Source: Paenibacillus aestuarii (GTDB taxonomy: Bacteria; Bacillota; Bacilli; Paenibacillales; NBRC-103111). Taken from it: DNA of 64,000 bases. The first letter of the stretch is position 1; each line of letters opens with the position of its first letter. Location of the stretch: assembly GCF_027789125.1 (NCBI RefSeq), contig NZ_JAQFVF010000021.1, forward strand, positions 1 to 64,000, read 5' to 3'. Positions 26,264 to 36,078 of this stretch are shown one piece after another. The notes beneath the pieces are model-generated. The model was not told where the DNA came from. It saw only the letters and a list, made by a program, of their open reading frames with translations, and ran no database searches. Both the position numbers and the translations under genes were made by a program.

Positions 26264-28842
26264 CACTGTGCCTCCGGAAGTGCATCGGGAATGAATTCCA
26301 GCGCGAGGATCGTATTCAAAGACCATTGCGACGCCTCATTCGTATTTATCCAGTCAATCTCATCCAGCTCAGCGATGTGCAGGACTTTGACGGCATCATT
26401 TTGCAGATCGACTTGGGCAAACGGATTACCCAGAAGAATCGACCAGCACTTGCGCGCTGTCTCTGCGTCTTGCTTGTAATAAGCGCCAAAAGCAACAATC
26501 GCACAGCTCAGCACAGGATGCTCAAAACGCTTCGTGCTGATATTGCCATGGGTGATCAGGTCTTTTTCTTCCTGCGACTTATTATAGTAAACGCCGAAAT
26601 CGGCAAGCATTTCTTCCCACTTCGGATCCTTCAGCATGCCTGCCAGCTCGAACCATATTTGCGGACCGCCCATGCAAATCGCCAGATGGCGTCCCCAGTT
26701 ATCATCGCCAAGCGGCGTCAGCACGCCGGTCTTCGGATCATAACCGTACGTCGGGCCGGAGATCAGGCCGTAGTTCGCGCCTTTGATGCACTCGATGCCG
26801 ACAGCAATTTTATCCCGATACGACGTATCTTCAAAGCGCTCCCAGCGGGTCATCCAGTTGGAGCTGAACGCCGCCCAATCCGGGCCGACCCGAATGTGCG
26901 TCGGATGTTCATCCTTCGGAAAGTAGGCGCGCATCGGATCCAAATTCACCGTCGTGAAATCCGAATCCTTCACTTCGTCCATAATATCCCCGATTCGCTC
27001 GTCAGCGGTCAAATAATAGAAGTAGCGGTGCAGCCCCGCCATCGCGATGCGGGCTTCTTTGCAGCCGCAGCCCCAATGAACGACGTTATGGCGCGAGCCT
27101 AGCCCCGCGTATTCGCCGAAATGGTACACGTCCACCTCGCTCGTGTGCCGGGTCATCGCCTCGGCCATACGGAAAATATCGCCCCGACCCGAGCGCAAAA
27201 ACATGATCCACAGCCACATATTCGGCGCCAGCTCCGTATTTTGCCAAGCACAGCCGCCGAGATCGTAGTTCCAGACGTGCCGAACCGGGTCATAGCTGTG
27301 CATATAATCACCAAAGTCCCAGAAGCCATACCATTTGCGCTGTTCCACTTCTTTTTGATAAAAGGCGATAATGCCGTCCAGGCGCTCCTCCAGCGCTGTT
27401 GCAGCAGCCGTACTCCGGTTAGGCAGGCTCCAGTAGCCAAAAGCGCGCGTGCGATGATAGTGCTCCGGCTCGCAGACGAGCATAGACGGATCTTGGATCT
27501 CCGCCTGCATACTGTCCAGCAGCCCGGAATCCGGCGCTGCCGGCAGGCACCAGAGCATTATTTCGCTCGTGTTGGCGATGCCGTACGGGGTAGCCCGCAG
27601 CTCTTCTGCGCCCTCGTAGGACGACTCCACGTGTGTTTCCGTATCGTAGTGGCGCAAATCCATCGGCGCGCCGTCAGGCGACCACAGCCACACAGTCAGA
27701 GCTGCCTCAGCTCCCGCTGTGCCCTGCACGTCCAAGCCGGAGGGGTGCTTCTCCCAAAAATGGCGCAAGCCTGCCGCCAAACCGCCGCCTTCGCCGCCAA
27801 CGTAGCCAAGCCCGCCAGCCCGGCTGCCGTCTGTCACCTTCACCCAACTGCAGCCTGCCTTCGTCCGTTTCCAAATTCTGTAATGGTCCGATGAATCCTG
27901 CACCAGCTTAAAGCTGTCCCAAGTGGCCGAATCATCCAGCAAACTGAGAAAGTAAGCGTCTTCACTTGGGTCGAAAACAACGCTTTCACCCCGCGTCTGC
28001 TGTTCGAACAGCTCCCGGTATTTCCCCTGCGTACGGCGCGTATGCAGCGTCTTCGGCGATTCGCTGAAATACCCGCTGTCACCCGCAAAGCGGATATGCC
28101 TATTGTATTGGGCGCCTCGCATCGGCACTGCGAAACGGAGGCCGAGCCCTTTGATGTAATCCTCGTTGGGATTGCCGTCATAGTGAAACGTATGGACAAT
28201 CCGAATCGATTCCAAACCTGCATAGACGTACAACCGCAGCGAAAAAGGCAGCCATTCCCGCGAGCCGTTCACAGCCCGATGCCTGCCGGTAAGCTTCACC
28301 ACCGCACGGATAGGCCCGCTCTGCTCCACCACAGCCTGGTGGATGCGGCTCTCGAACGGCTCTTCCTTCAACATTCGCGCTCCAGATACTTCAGTGCGTG
28401 ATTCTTTCAGGCAGACCAGTGTCGCTCCGCTGCACACTTCGGCTCCTTGGCGAACGATGCTGCGCAGCCACTGTGAGCCCGTTTTGCCCACGGTGCAGAC
28501 CATCACACCTGTGTCTAGCGTAATCGTGTCGCCGGTTTCACGGACGACAACGCTTTGATCCGGCGCCGGCGATTCCCCCTTCGTCAGGGTGAAGGCCTCC
28601 GTCTGATTCGGCGAGACAGCCGCCGCATGAGCGGACCATTTCACACTGCCATCCGGCCAGTAGGCCGTCGCCCAGCTTTGCAGCGGGATGTTCCCTTCAC
28701 CGCCCGCGTCCGTTAAGCGCAGCGACTCCTCCCGCTGCAGCTCGCCTTCCTCCCATGGTATGCCCCAAGTCATGCCAACCGGCATGAACGAATGATTCTC
28801 CTTAGTTAACCGGCGCAATTGCACTTTCAACTCTGTTGCCAA
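26263..28842 (-). CDS. yetA: YetA-like exo-rhamnogalacturonan lyase family protein
   Basis: 859 residues from TTG 28842, seven bases after AGAGG; 48 further in-frame residues upstream are Arg-rich and unlike the family, and Bacillus subtilis YetA is of almost the same size. The protein opens ATELKVQLRRLTKENHSFMPVG, followed by a large beta-rich N-terminal half (WATAYWPDGSVKWSAH, LYVYAGLESIRIVHTFHYDG). An alpha/alpha-barrel-like C-terminal half follows (ELAPNMWLWIMFLRSGRGD, HWGCGCKEARIAMAGLHRYF). This combination is typical of YetA / 'exo-rhamnogalacturonan lyase-like' proteins. No signal peptide. Proposed to trim RG-I oligomers. Head of the operon yetA-yesU-deacetylase-PL11-CE12. Confidence 0.88.
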   Translation of the reverse strand: MATELKVQLRRLTKENHSFMPVGMTWGIPWEEGELQREESLRLTDAGGEGNIPLQSWATAYWPDGSVKWSAHAAAVSPNQTEAFTLTKGESPAPDQSVVVRETGDTITLDTGVMVCTVGKTGSQWLRSIVRQGAEVCSGATLVCLKESRTEVSGARMLKEEPFESRIHQAVVEQSGPIRAVVKLTGRHRAVNGSREWLPFSLRLYVYAGLESIRIVHTFHYDGNPNEDYIKGLGLRFAVPMRGAQYNRHIRFAGDSGYFSESPKTLHTRRTQGKYRELFEQQTRGESVVFDPSEDAYFLSLLDDSATWDSFKLVQDSSDHYRIWKRTKAGCSWVKVTDGSRAGGLGYVGGEGGGLAAGLRHFWEKHPSGLDVQGTAGAEAALTVWLWSPDGAPMDLRHYDTETHVESSYEGAEELRATPYGIANTSEIMLWCLPAAPDSGLLDSMQAEIQDPSMLVCEPEHYHRTRAFGYWSLPNRSTAAATALEERLDGIIAFYQKEVEQRKWYGFWDFGDYMHSYDPVRHVWNYDLGGCAWQNTELAPNMWLWIMFLRSGRGDIFRMAEAMTRHTSEVDVYHFGEYAGLGSRHNVVHWGCGCKEARIAMAGLHRYFYYLTADERIGDIMDEVKDSDFTTVNLDPMRAYFPKDEHPTHIRVGPDWAAFSSNWMTRWERFEDTSYRDKIAVGIECIKGANYGLISGPTYGYDPKTGVLTPLGDDNWGRHLAICMGGPQIWFELAGMLKDPKWEEMLADFGVYYNKSQEEKDLITHGNISTKRFEHPVLSCAIVAFGAYYKQDAETARKCWSILLGNPFAQVDLQNDAVKVLHIAELDEIDWINTNEASQWSLNTILALEFIPDALPEAQ

Positions 28843-29021
28843 ACGTCTTCCTCTCCCTTCCCCATCTAGCAGGAAACCCGAAGGGCTCGCATTACGCCTC
28901 CGGGCTCTCTTCCCGTCCAATTGTAGAACTCCGCTGCCTTGCCTACAATTAGACATTATTGTCAGGGCCGCCCGGGCTGTTTGCACTTTTTTAACGGAAT
29001 ATCACATTATTGTTGGGCGAT

Positions 29022-31364
29022 TTACGTACTTCGGCTCAGCTCCCGGTAACGAGTCGGCGTCATGCCCTCCAGCTTTTTAAAAATCCGGTTAAAATAGCTG
29101 TGCTGGTAGCCGACTTGATCGGCGACATCATTGATTTTGATCTCGGACTCGCGCAGCAGTTCCTTCGCTTTTTCCATCCGCAGCTCTGTCAAGTAGTCGA
29201 TGAAATTTTTGCCGGTGACCTGTTTGAACGTTTTGCTCAAGAAGAACGGATTCGTGCCGGTATGATCCGCACAATGATCAAGGGAAATGTCATTCATATA
29301 ATTTTGCTGCAAATAAATCATCGCCTGCTCGATCATGCGCTTGACTTGGGCATCGGAGCGTCCTGCCAGCTCTTTTTGGAACGGGTAAATCACCTTCTCC
29401 TGGAACCATTCAAGAATACGCTGCGGTTCGCGGATTTGCGAAAGCTGCTCGTATAAATTCGCACCTTTGAACAACCGGTTAGGGTTGATGCCCGACACCA
29501 TGATGGCATGCTGAACGCTGCCGAGCACATGCAGCATGCCCTGCTGCACATCGATCTCTTTGGCCCCTTTGCAAGAGAGCGCCTCAAGAAATGCCGACAG
29601 CATCGCATGCGCATCATCTTCCCGCCCGGTGCGAAGCGCCTGAATCAGCTCTCTCTCCAGGGTGAACGGGTATTGCGGCTCTGAGGCCGGGTCCCCTTCG
29701 GGAACATGCTTCTCCATCTCGATAATTTGGTTGACATTTTCAACATTGCGGTAGCTCACTGCCTGCTTCGCTCTGTCAAAAGCAAGCGGAACATCGGTAA
29801 TTTGCGAGGCCGTTCGGCTGATTGCGATCGTTACGCGCATTTTGAGAATGCGGTTGATGGACTGCGTGAATTCCTCACAGAACGTTGCTGTATCGAGCGG
29901 ATGCTCCGGTGTGATCAGCAGCAAGCCCACTGTTAAATCATGGAAGTTAAGCGTATCACTCTGCTCAAAATGCTGCTCAGCTAGCTCTGCGATCATGTTG
30001 ACCGCCGCAAAAGTTACAAGCCCCTCGTCACCATGACGAAACGTTCCTTCTCTGACTTCTCTGCTCGCCATCCCGACGAGTTGAACATACAGCACGGTAA
30101 AATACCGGTTTCTTACTTCCCATTTAAAACGCTCCATGCGGTGCAGCAATTCTTCCTCAGAATAGTCGTTTAAGTACCCCTGAAGCAGTTGGTGCAAAAA
30201 GCTGTCCCGCACATGCGGCAGCTGCTCCGCCAGCTTGGTGTTCATCTCCAAGCTTTCCTTATGCAGGGTGTGCCACTGCTGTTCCAGCAGCGTGAATTCG
30301 TCTGCCTGCCCCGCCGAGGCGGTAGAACTGCCCAGCAGCGTGACGAGCCGCTTAACCGGCAAATAAATGCGGCTTGACGCCAGCCAGGACAACAGAGCCG
30401 CCAGCAGAAGCGCGATTAGACTCACTGTAATGATAAGTTTGGAGATAAACACGACCGGAGAAATGATGCTCGTAATCGGTGAGGCCGACACGTACGTCCA
30501 GTCGTCGGCAATGCGCGACAAGCTGCCGTAGGAAACTGTATAGGTCGCTCCTTGGTAATCTAAAAAAAACGAGCCTTTTGGCGAGCCGAGTGAAGCGATT
30601 TTTTCCCGAAGCGCCATGACGAACGGTGAGTTGGAAGCGTTTCCGCTTGCAGATACATAAAGCTCGCCCGAATTTTGCAGCACGAACGTTTCGCCGTCAT
30701 CGTAGGGCATCATCGTTTTTAACAAGTTAGCGATTTTCTCGTTGTCAAAACGGAACACAAGGACGCCAAAAGGGTGCAAGCTGCCGCCGGGGATATGGTG
30801 GACAAGCGTCAAATCTTTCGTTTGCGGGTTGTTCCTATCAAAAGACCACTGCGTCCAGTAGGTCATGTTTTTGCCTTGAATCAGCTGATCGTAGACGCCG
30901 GATGCACTGCTGTTCTCCAGAGCGGTGTATTCCGGGTTAAAAAGAACCGAGCTTGAGCCGCCAATATACAGCTCCGCTTTCTTCACCAGCGCATTTGAGC
31001 CTTGCATGGCAACAAGTGTGCGCGTGATGTCTAGCGTCCGTTCGAAATTTCTCACGAAATCGAAGCCGTTCAAGCTATAATCGAACTTGTTGTCAAACGC
31101 CCAGTGCGAAAGCAGCAGCTCCAGGTTGCTCAACTGGTCGTCAATATTTTGCGAGCGCTGCTCGATTTGCCGGTAATGCAGCTGCAGCAGCTCACTCTCC
31201 ACACGCCCGCCGGCCATCCAATACACCAGCGCACCTACAATAAGTCCCGGGATGCCGGAGACGATAAAAATCATAATCAGGCTTTTTCTAAAAAAACGGC
31301 CTTTGCCGCCTTCTGTCCGGCCCTGCTTTTTACCGAATCTTGCTTTTACGGTGCTAAGGCGCAT
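29022..31364 (-). CDS. yesS: YesS-like membrane sensor / AraC transcriptional regulator
   Basis: 780 residues. TM1 at about 27-49 (SLIMIFIVSGIPGLIVGALVYW), extracytoplasmic Cache-like sensor 50-300, TM2 about 305-330 (LIITVSLIALLLAALLSWL). Then a HAMP-like linker and cytosolic middle region, and a C-terminal AraC domain (about 675-778; ISLDHCADHTGTNPFFLSKTFK, KINDVADQVGYQHSYFNRIFK...TPTRYRE). The same one-component membrane-spanning design and length as Bacillus subtilis YesS, which activates yes/yet genes on sensing RG-I fragments. Its position between yetA and the lpl-type transporter supports control of both. Weak ribosome site. Confidence 0.88.
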   Translation of the reverse strand: MRLSTVKARFGKKQGRTEGGKGRFFRKSLIMIFIVSGIPGLIVGALVYWMAGGRVESELLQLHYRQIEQRSQNIDDQLSNLELLLSHWAFDNKFDYSLNGFDFVRNFERTLDITRTLVAMQGSNALVKKAELYIGGSSSVLFNPEYTALENSSASGVYDQLIQGKNMTYWTQWSFDRNNPQTKDLTLVHHIPGGSLHPFGVLVFRFDNEKIANLLKTMMPYDDGETFVLQNSGELYVSASGNASNSPFVMALREKIASLGSPKGSFFLDYQGATYTVSYGSLSRIADDWTYVSASPITSIISPVVFISKLIITVSLIALLLAALLSWLASSRIYLPVKRLVTLLGSSTASAGQADEFTLLEQQWHTLHKESLEMNTKLAEQLPHVRDSFLHQLLQGYLNDYSEEELLHRMERFKWEVRNRYFTVLYVQLVGMASREVREGTFRHGDEGLVTFAAVNMIAELAEQHFEQSDTLNFHDLTVGLLLITPEHPLDTATFCEEFTQSINRILKMRVTIAISRTASQITDVPLAFDRAKQAVSYRNVENVNQIIEMEKHVPEGDPASEPQYPFTLERELIQALRTGREDDAHAMLSAFLEALSCKGAKEIDVQQGMLHVLGSVQHAIMVSGINPNRLFKGANLYEQLSQIREPQRILEWFQEKVIYPFQKELAGRSDAQVKRMIEQAMIYLQQNYMNDISLDHCADHTGTNPFFLSKTFKQVTGKNFIDYLTELRMEKAKELLRESEIKINDVADQVGYQHSYFNRIFKKLEGMTPTRYRELSRST

Positions 31365-31406
31365 GCTTTCACCAACCCTTTCGTCAGTTTCGCTTCAAGC
31401 ATAGAC

Positions 31407-31433
31407 ATTATAACTTTCAGCTTATTATGTAAA
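31407..31433 (-). promoter_or_regulatory. Possible promoter of yesS
   Basis: Minus-strand TATAAT (31407-31412) with TTTACA (31428-31433) 15 bp away, 43 bp before the start codon. The short spacer makes it weak, perhaps activator-dependent. Confidence 0.35.
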
Positions 31434-31528
31434 TGTAGCGGGTGGAAGTTAAATTTCCGAGATTTTGCCTCACTTTTCCGACTTTTTCGCGAGTCGCTGG
31501 CGATGCTATGGCGGGCAAGTGGGTGGAG

Positions 31529-31790
31529 CTTTCGGGGAAAGTTAGCGTTGTAAAACAAAGTTAACTTGGACGGTTGCTTGGAAACTAGTGGCGGACTGGG
31601 AGTTAGCGTTGTTCTTCGACGTTAAGTCGGGCATGTGCGGCTTTCGGGGGAAGTTAGCGTTGTATAACGACGTTAACTTGGACGGTTGCTTGGAAACTAG
31701 TGGCGGACTGGGAGTTAGCGTTTTTTGCGACGTTAAGTCGGGCATGTGGAACTTTCGGGGGAAATTAGCGTTGTGCAACGACGTCAACTC
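31529..31790. repeat. 111-bp tandem repeat of paired palindromes (about 2.4 copies)
   Basis: Copies begin at 31529, 31641 and 31752 with ctttcgggg. Each full copy carries two near-palindromes built on the same core, AGTTAGCGTTGT...ACGACGTTAACT and AGTTAGCGTT...CGACGTTAAGT, separated by tggacggttgcttggaaac. It resembles REP or MITE-type mobile palindromes without ends or transposase. No gene in the 31365-32310 gap; 31791-32004 shows nothing else I recognise. Confidence 0.85.
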
Positions 31791-32004
31791 GTTAGAGTGC
31801 TGGGGAACTAATCTGGTTGTATGTGTGCTGTAAGTAGAGAGAGTGCTCGTTTGCAAGGGGCTGGGTTAATTGTTGGAGCGAACTACTTTTCAAGCGGCAG
31901 TGATTGCGGTATGAGCGTGAATAGAATCAATTTCATACGCAGGTAAACGGCTACTTTCAAAGAAGCTTACTTTGCTTTCTGAGCCGAGGGGATAGTGGTA
32001 AGAT

Positions 32005-32043
32005 AAAACACCCAAGCTCCCCTAATTAGGGAAACTTGGGTGT
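32005..32043 (-). terminator. Terminator of the lpl-type transporter operon
   Basis: ACACCCAAG (32008-32016) pairs with CTTGGGTGT (32035-32043), with an inner CCCTAATTAGGG palindrome and T's on the minus strand. It lies 270 bp after the binding-protein stop, beyond a low-complexity 3' region. Confidence 0.7.
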
Positions 32044-32075
32044 CAAGCTCTAGATAGTTTAGGCGTTTTGACGCT

Positions 32076-32180
32076 TAGGGTCTTAAAGTCTTAAAGTCTT
32101 AGGCTCTGGGGCTCTTAGGCACTTAGGCTCTCGGGCTCTGGGGCTCTGGGGCTCTTGAGCTCTTAGTCCTCAGGTGCTTT
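32076..32180. repeat. Low-complexity direct repeats (cttaggctctggggctc type)
   Basis: A run of short variants of ggctctggggctcttagg and tcttaaagtcttaaag between the binding-protein gene and its terminator. No codon bias or ribosome site. It would form part of the 3' untranslated mRNA. Origin unknown; slippage amplification is likely. Confidence 0.7.
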
Positions 32181-32310
32181 CGACTCTTGATCCCCTGAGC
32201 CCTTGGGTCCGATCCTTCGGCATCTAAGCTCCCGGGCTTTCCGCCTTGGAGCACTTGACGTCCAAGCCCTACGGCTCCGATCCGGGGTCCCGTGCCCGGA
32301 TTCTCACCCC

Positions 32311-33897
32311 TTATTTTTTCACGGTTGCATAAAGGTCGTTCATCTCTTTCACAAGGTCGTCCCCGCCCGATTTTTTCCAAGTCTCGAACGCCGCTTTAAG
32401 GCCGGCCTCATCCGTTTGACCGACGATGAATTTGATGCGCGCATCATTAATGATGTTGTCGAGCTGCTGCCCTTTTTGCGAATAAACTTGCGAAATGAAA
32501 GGCTCAGCCGGGTTAGCGACAATATATTGCTCAGCCTCTTTTTGAATCTTCGCTGTTTGCAGGCGCAGCGGTGTTTGTTTGACTTTCAAACCGCGATCTT
32601 CCGGAATGAATGGCAGCATTTGGTTCAAGCCTTCCACTTCGGATTCCAGCAAAGCTGAATCTTTGCTTGGCACGACGGCGTCGCCATCCTTCGTATAGTG
32701 CTTACCTTCCAAACCGTAACCGGCAATCGTAGTCAGCTCCGGCGTGTTCATTTGATCTAGGAAGGTCAGCACCCGCTTCAGATCGTCTTCCGATTTCACG
32801 GACGACTTCGGAATCGCCAGCAAGCCGGCAAAACCGGAGGTCGGCAGCGCTTTGAGGCCATTTTTTCCAGTAACACCGATCATATTGTCAATGTAGTGAA
32901 TGTTCGGGTTGTCTTTACCGTCTTTGGCTAGCGTCAGATGAATCTTGTCATCCAAACGCGCCGCATTATCTGTAACGTCAACGATGACACCGGCTTGATT
33001 GTTCACGACAGGGTCGTTCCATTTCGCTGAATCAAATACGGCAAAATCCTGGTTGATCAGCTTTTCGTCATATAGCTTCTTCATAAATTTGAGCGCTTCC
33101 AAATATTCCGGCGTTTGATGTTCCGGTACGAGCTTGCCATCAACGACTCCCCATTTGTTCGGGGCGCCGAACCATAGCTTCATAATGTCGAAGCTGCTTG
33201 CCCATTGACCGGTCCATTTCACCATGACCATGCCGTACGTGTCGTCCTTGCCATTTTTGTCCGGATCTTTTTCCTTGAACGCCTTGAGCATGTTGTAGAA
33301 ATCATCAATCGTTTTTGGCGGTTGCAGACCGACAGCATCCAGCCAGTCTTTGCGGTAGTTGATCCCGTTGCGGCCCAGTGCGCGCCCACGATAAACGCCG
33401 TAGTTTTTGCCATCTATGGAGGAGTTGTTCATAATGACGGAGTTCGCCTGACTAAGCGTCGGATAGTCTTTCAAGTATTTTCCAACTTCCCAAAAAGCAC
33501 CGGATTTCGCCGCATTGACGAAGCTTGGATTTTTGACATCAGGCACATAAATAATATTAGGAAGCTTGCCGGAAGCTAGCGTGATATTGAATTTATCCGT
33601 GTAGGAGGCGTTCGGCACCCACTCCAGGTGAATGTTCGTGTTCGTTCTTTTCTCGATTTCCGTGACCACCGGACCGTCGTCCTTAGGGAAGTTGGTTTTG
33701 AAAATGGGCAGCATAATGCTGAGATCCAGCGGTTTGGACTGTTGCACAGCCGTTGCTGCTGCGGACGGTGCTGCCGTAGACGCAGTTGAAGGTGATGAAG
33801 CAGCTTCCTTGCCTCCGCTGCTGCAGCCCACAATCGATGTCATAGCGACTGTACTGACGGCTGCTACGGTAATCCATTTTTTCGAATTCTTTTTCAT
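32311..33897 (-). CDS. lplA: Sugar ABC transporter substrate-binding lipoprotein, LplA-like
   Basis: 528 residues. Lipoprotein signal 1-26 (TVAAVSTVAMTSIVGCSSGG, lipobox Cys about 26), then a Ser/Ala linker and an extracellular solute-binding family 1 fold (IMLPIFKTNFPKDDGPVV, GINYRKDWLDAVGLQPPKTI, DQMNTPELTTIAGYGLEG). Length over 500 and gene context match LplA of Bacillus subtilis, which binds rhamnogalacturonan or pectin fragments. Last gene of lplB-lplC-lplA order here (in B. subtilis lplA is first). The ATPase is not encoded nearby; such importers share MsmX-type ATPases. Confidence 0.85.
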   Translation of the reverse strand: MKKNSKKWITVAAVSTVAMTSIVGCSSGGKEAASSPSTASTAAPSAAATAVQQSKPLDLSIMLPIFKTNFPKDDGPVVTEIEKRTNTNIHLEWVPNASYTDKFNITLASGKLPNIIYVPDVKNPSFVNAAKSGAFWEVGKYLKDYPTLSQANSVIMNNSSIDGKNYGVYRGRALGRNGINYRKDWLDAVGLQPPKTIDDFYNMLKAFKEKDPDKNGKDDTYGMVMVKWTGQWASSFDIMKLWFGAPNKWGVVDGKLVPEHQTPEYLEALKFMKKLYDEKLINQDFAVFDSAKWNDPVVNNQAGVIVDVTDNAARLDDKIHLTLAKDGKDNPNIHYIDNMIGVTGKNGLKALPTSGFAGLLAIPKSSVKSEDDLKRVLTFLDQMNTPELTTIAGYGLEGKHYTKDGDAVVPSKDSALLESEVEGLNQMLPFIPEDRGLKVKQTPLRLQTAKIQKEAEQYIVANPAEPFISQVYSQKGQQLDNIINDARIKFIVGQTDEAGLKAAFETWKKSGGDDLVKEMNDLYATVKK

Positions 33898-33939
33898 ATA
33901 AGCGCTCCTCCTTAAATTTGAATTGCTATCGGAATCCGT

Positions 33940-34824
33940 TTACCCTTTGACCGATCCGATCAGGACCCCCTTGGCAAAATGTTTTTGCAGGAACGGATAG
34001 ACGAGCAAAATAGGGATGGTACCAACAACGATAACCGCCATCTTAATGGACTGCTCCTGCTGCTTCACGAACTGCGGATCAACTTGGCTCATATCGCCGG
34101 CAGCCATTTGCGACAGCAGAACGATCTGCCTCAACATAACCTGCAGCGGCCACTTGGCCGGATCGTTTAGGTACAGCAAGGCGGAGAAGAAGTTGTTCCA
34201 ATGGCCGACCGCGTAAAACAGCGTGAAGGTGGCCAACACTGGCATCGATAACGGCAGCACAATGCGCCAGAGGAGACCAATCTCCGTGCAGCCGTCGATT
34301 TTGGCCGCTTCCTCAAGCTCTTGCGGGAGCTCCTGAAAAAAGTTTTTAACGATGATCAAGTTGAAAGCGCTGATCGCGCCGGGAATAATCAAAGCCCAGT
34401 ACGTGTCCAGCATATGCAGCTCACGGACAACGATATAGGTCGGAATCAGCCCGCCTCCAAAAAGCATCGAGAACACAATCATATTGAGGAACGTATTGCG
34501 GCCCATCAGATTTTTTTTCGATAGCGCATACGCCATAGTGACTGTAAAAAACAAGTTGACGAGCGTACCGACAATAGTGACATAAAGCGATACCCAAATG
34601 CTTTTCAATATCGTATCCGTTGAGAAAATAAATTCATAGGCCGATAAGGTGAACGTCTTTGGAATGAGGAAGACGGCGCGCTGCGTCAGCTCGGCATCCG
34701 AGGCGAAGGAACCAGCCACCACATAGATGAAAGGCAGCACAGCCACGATTCCGACAATACTCAGAAATATATAGTTGCTTACATCGAACAAAGTGCCTGC
34801 GAAGCTTCTGTATGTTTTGTACAA
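33940..34824 (-). CDS. lplC: Carbohydrate ABC transporter permease, LplC-like
   Basis: 294 residues from TTG 34824, five bases after GGAGGAGA; the longer in-frame extension is a shadow of the upstream gene. Six membrane helices with the EAA loop ELEEAAKIDGCTEIGLLWRIVLPLSMP, which contacts the ATPase. The C-terminal FVKQQEQSIKMAVIVVGTIPILLVYPFLQKHFAKGVLIGSVKG is typical of CUT1 inner permeases (YtcP/LplC). Pairs with the permease 19 bp upstream. Confidence 0.88.
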   Translation of the reverse strand: MYKTYRSFAGTLFDVSNYIFLSIVGIVAVLPFIYVVAGSFASDAELTQRAVFLIPKTFTLSAYEFIFSTDTILKSIWVSLYVTIVGTLVNLFFTVTMAYALSKKNLMGRNTFLNMIVFSMLFGGGLIPTYIVVRELHMLDTYWALIIPGAISAFNLIIVKNFFQELPQELEEAAKIDGCTEIGLLWRIVLPLSMPVLATFTLFYAVGHWNNFFSALLYLNDPAKWPLQVMLRQIVLLSQMAAGDMSQVDPQFVKQQEQSIKMAVIVVGTIPILLVYPFLQKHFAKGVLIGSVKG

Positions 34825-34843
34825 ATGAGTCTCCTCCCTCCCC

Positions 34844-35821
34844 CTAGTAAATGCCGGCTTGACCGAAACGCTTCGCCAGCCAGTTCGTTCCAAGCACGAG
34901 AACAACCCCGACGACCGCTTTAAACAAGCCAACTGCGGTACTGTAACTGAACGCGCCCTGGGTAATCCCCATCATGTACACATACGTATCAAAAACTTCC
35001 GCCACTTCCCGGTTGAGCGGGTTGAGCATCAGGAAAATTTGCTCAAAGCCGTTATCCAGCACCTGTCCCATCCGCAAAATGAGGAGAATAATGATTGTAC
35101 TGCGAATCGATGGCAGCGTAATATGCCACATCTGTCTGAACCGGTTGGCACCGTCCATAATGGCAGCTTCGTATTGTTCAACGTCCACGCCGGCCAAGGC
35201 CGCCAGGAAGATGATCGTGCCGAAACCGGTTTCCTTCCAGATCGTTTGGATAATTATCATCGGTCGGAACCAGTTGGGGCTGGCCAGAAAATCGATTTTG
35301 GTCCCGATATGCTGCTGCAGCATCTCATTCACTACCCCGCCTTGCGTGGTCAAGAACACATAGGTCAAGCTGGCCACGATGACGAGCGAGATAAAATGCG
35401 GCACATAAATGAGCGTTTGAATCGTTCGTTTGAAAAAGGCCCTGCGGACTTCATTTAGGAGCAGCGCCAGCACAATCGGAGCCGGAAAGAAGAACACCAG
35501 ATTGTAAAAGGAAAGCAGCAGCGTGTTGCGCAGCAGCATGATAAATTCGGGGTTCGTGAAGAAGACACGGAAGTGTTCAAAGCCGATCCAGTCGCTTTTC
35601 CAAAACCCAAGAAAAGGCTGATAATTTTGAAAGGCAAGCAGTACGCCCCACATCGGAACATATTTGAATATGATGAAATATAGCAAGCCCGGTGTTAAGA
35701 GCACGTACAGCCATTTGTCTTTTAGCAATCGGGCTATGACGCCGGTACGACGCTCCGCCCTACTTCGGGCAGCCGTCTGCGCAATTTCAAGCGAATTTTC
35801 CGGTGCAGCCGCCTGTTTCAT
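34844..35821 (-). CDS. lplB: Sugar ABC transporter permease, LplB-like
   Basis: 325 residues from ATG 35821, with GGAGGTG upstream. Hydrophilic N-terminus of about 40 residues, then six membrane helices (WLYVLLTPGLLYFIIFKYVPMWG at 45-70). The EAA loop reads VEQYEAAIMDGANRFRQMWHITLPSI. The C-terminal LFKAVVGVVLVLGTNWLAKRFGQAGIY is typical of LplB/YtcP partners. First gene of the transporter operon, divergent from yesZ over a 257-bp control region. Confidence 0.88.
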   Translation of the reverse strand: MKQAAAPENSLEIAQTAARSRAERRTGVIARLLKDKWLYVLLTPGLLYFIIFKYVPMWGVLLAFQNYQPFLGFWKSDWIGFEHFRVFFTNPEFIMLLRNTLLLSFYNLVFFFPAPIVLALLLNEVRRAFFKRTIQTLIYVPHFISLVIVASLTYVFLTTQGGVVNEMLQQHIGTKIDFLASPNWFRPMIIIQTIWKETGFGTIIFLAALAGVDVEQYEAAIMDGANRFRQMWHITLPSIRSTIIILLILRMGQVLDNGFEQIFLMLNPLNREVAEVFDTYVYMMGITQGAFSYSTAVGLFKAVVGVVLVLGTNWLAKRFGQAGIY

Positions 35822-36015
35822 CCTCTTCACCTCCAAGTAGTTGTCGCCTCGCGAGCGGTGTAATTTCAGTATGCCGCTTCCGCGATTTTCCGCCAATCGG
35901 ACATTTTTGAAAGCCCTCCCAACACAGGTAATCCACCAAAATCAAAAAAATGCAAATCCGGTAAAACAGGAGAAACCCTTTCTCCCCGCTGTGCAAAGCG
36001 CTCAAAAAAGTATGA

Positions 36016-36044
36016 TTGTTCATAAAGCGATTTCATCTTATAGT
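36016..36044 (+). promoter_or_regulatory. Possible promoter of yesZ
   Basis: TTGTTC (36016-36021), a 17-bp spacer and TATAGT (36039-36044), 35 bp before the yesZ start. The weak -35 fits activator dependence (YesS). Confidence 0.42.
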
Positions 36045-36078
36045 AGAATCTATACTTCATAGGAATAGGGTGAATGGA

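Noticed and set aside
28843-28986. 48-residue N-terminal extension of YetA
   Set aside because: Arg-rich, not family-like, and AGAGG directs TTG 28842.
31542-31856. Minus-strand frame with repeated NANFPRKFHMPDL peptides
   Set aside because: It is a translation of the palindromic repeat, without start context.
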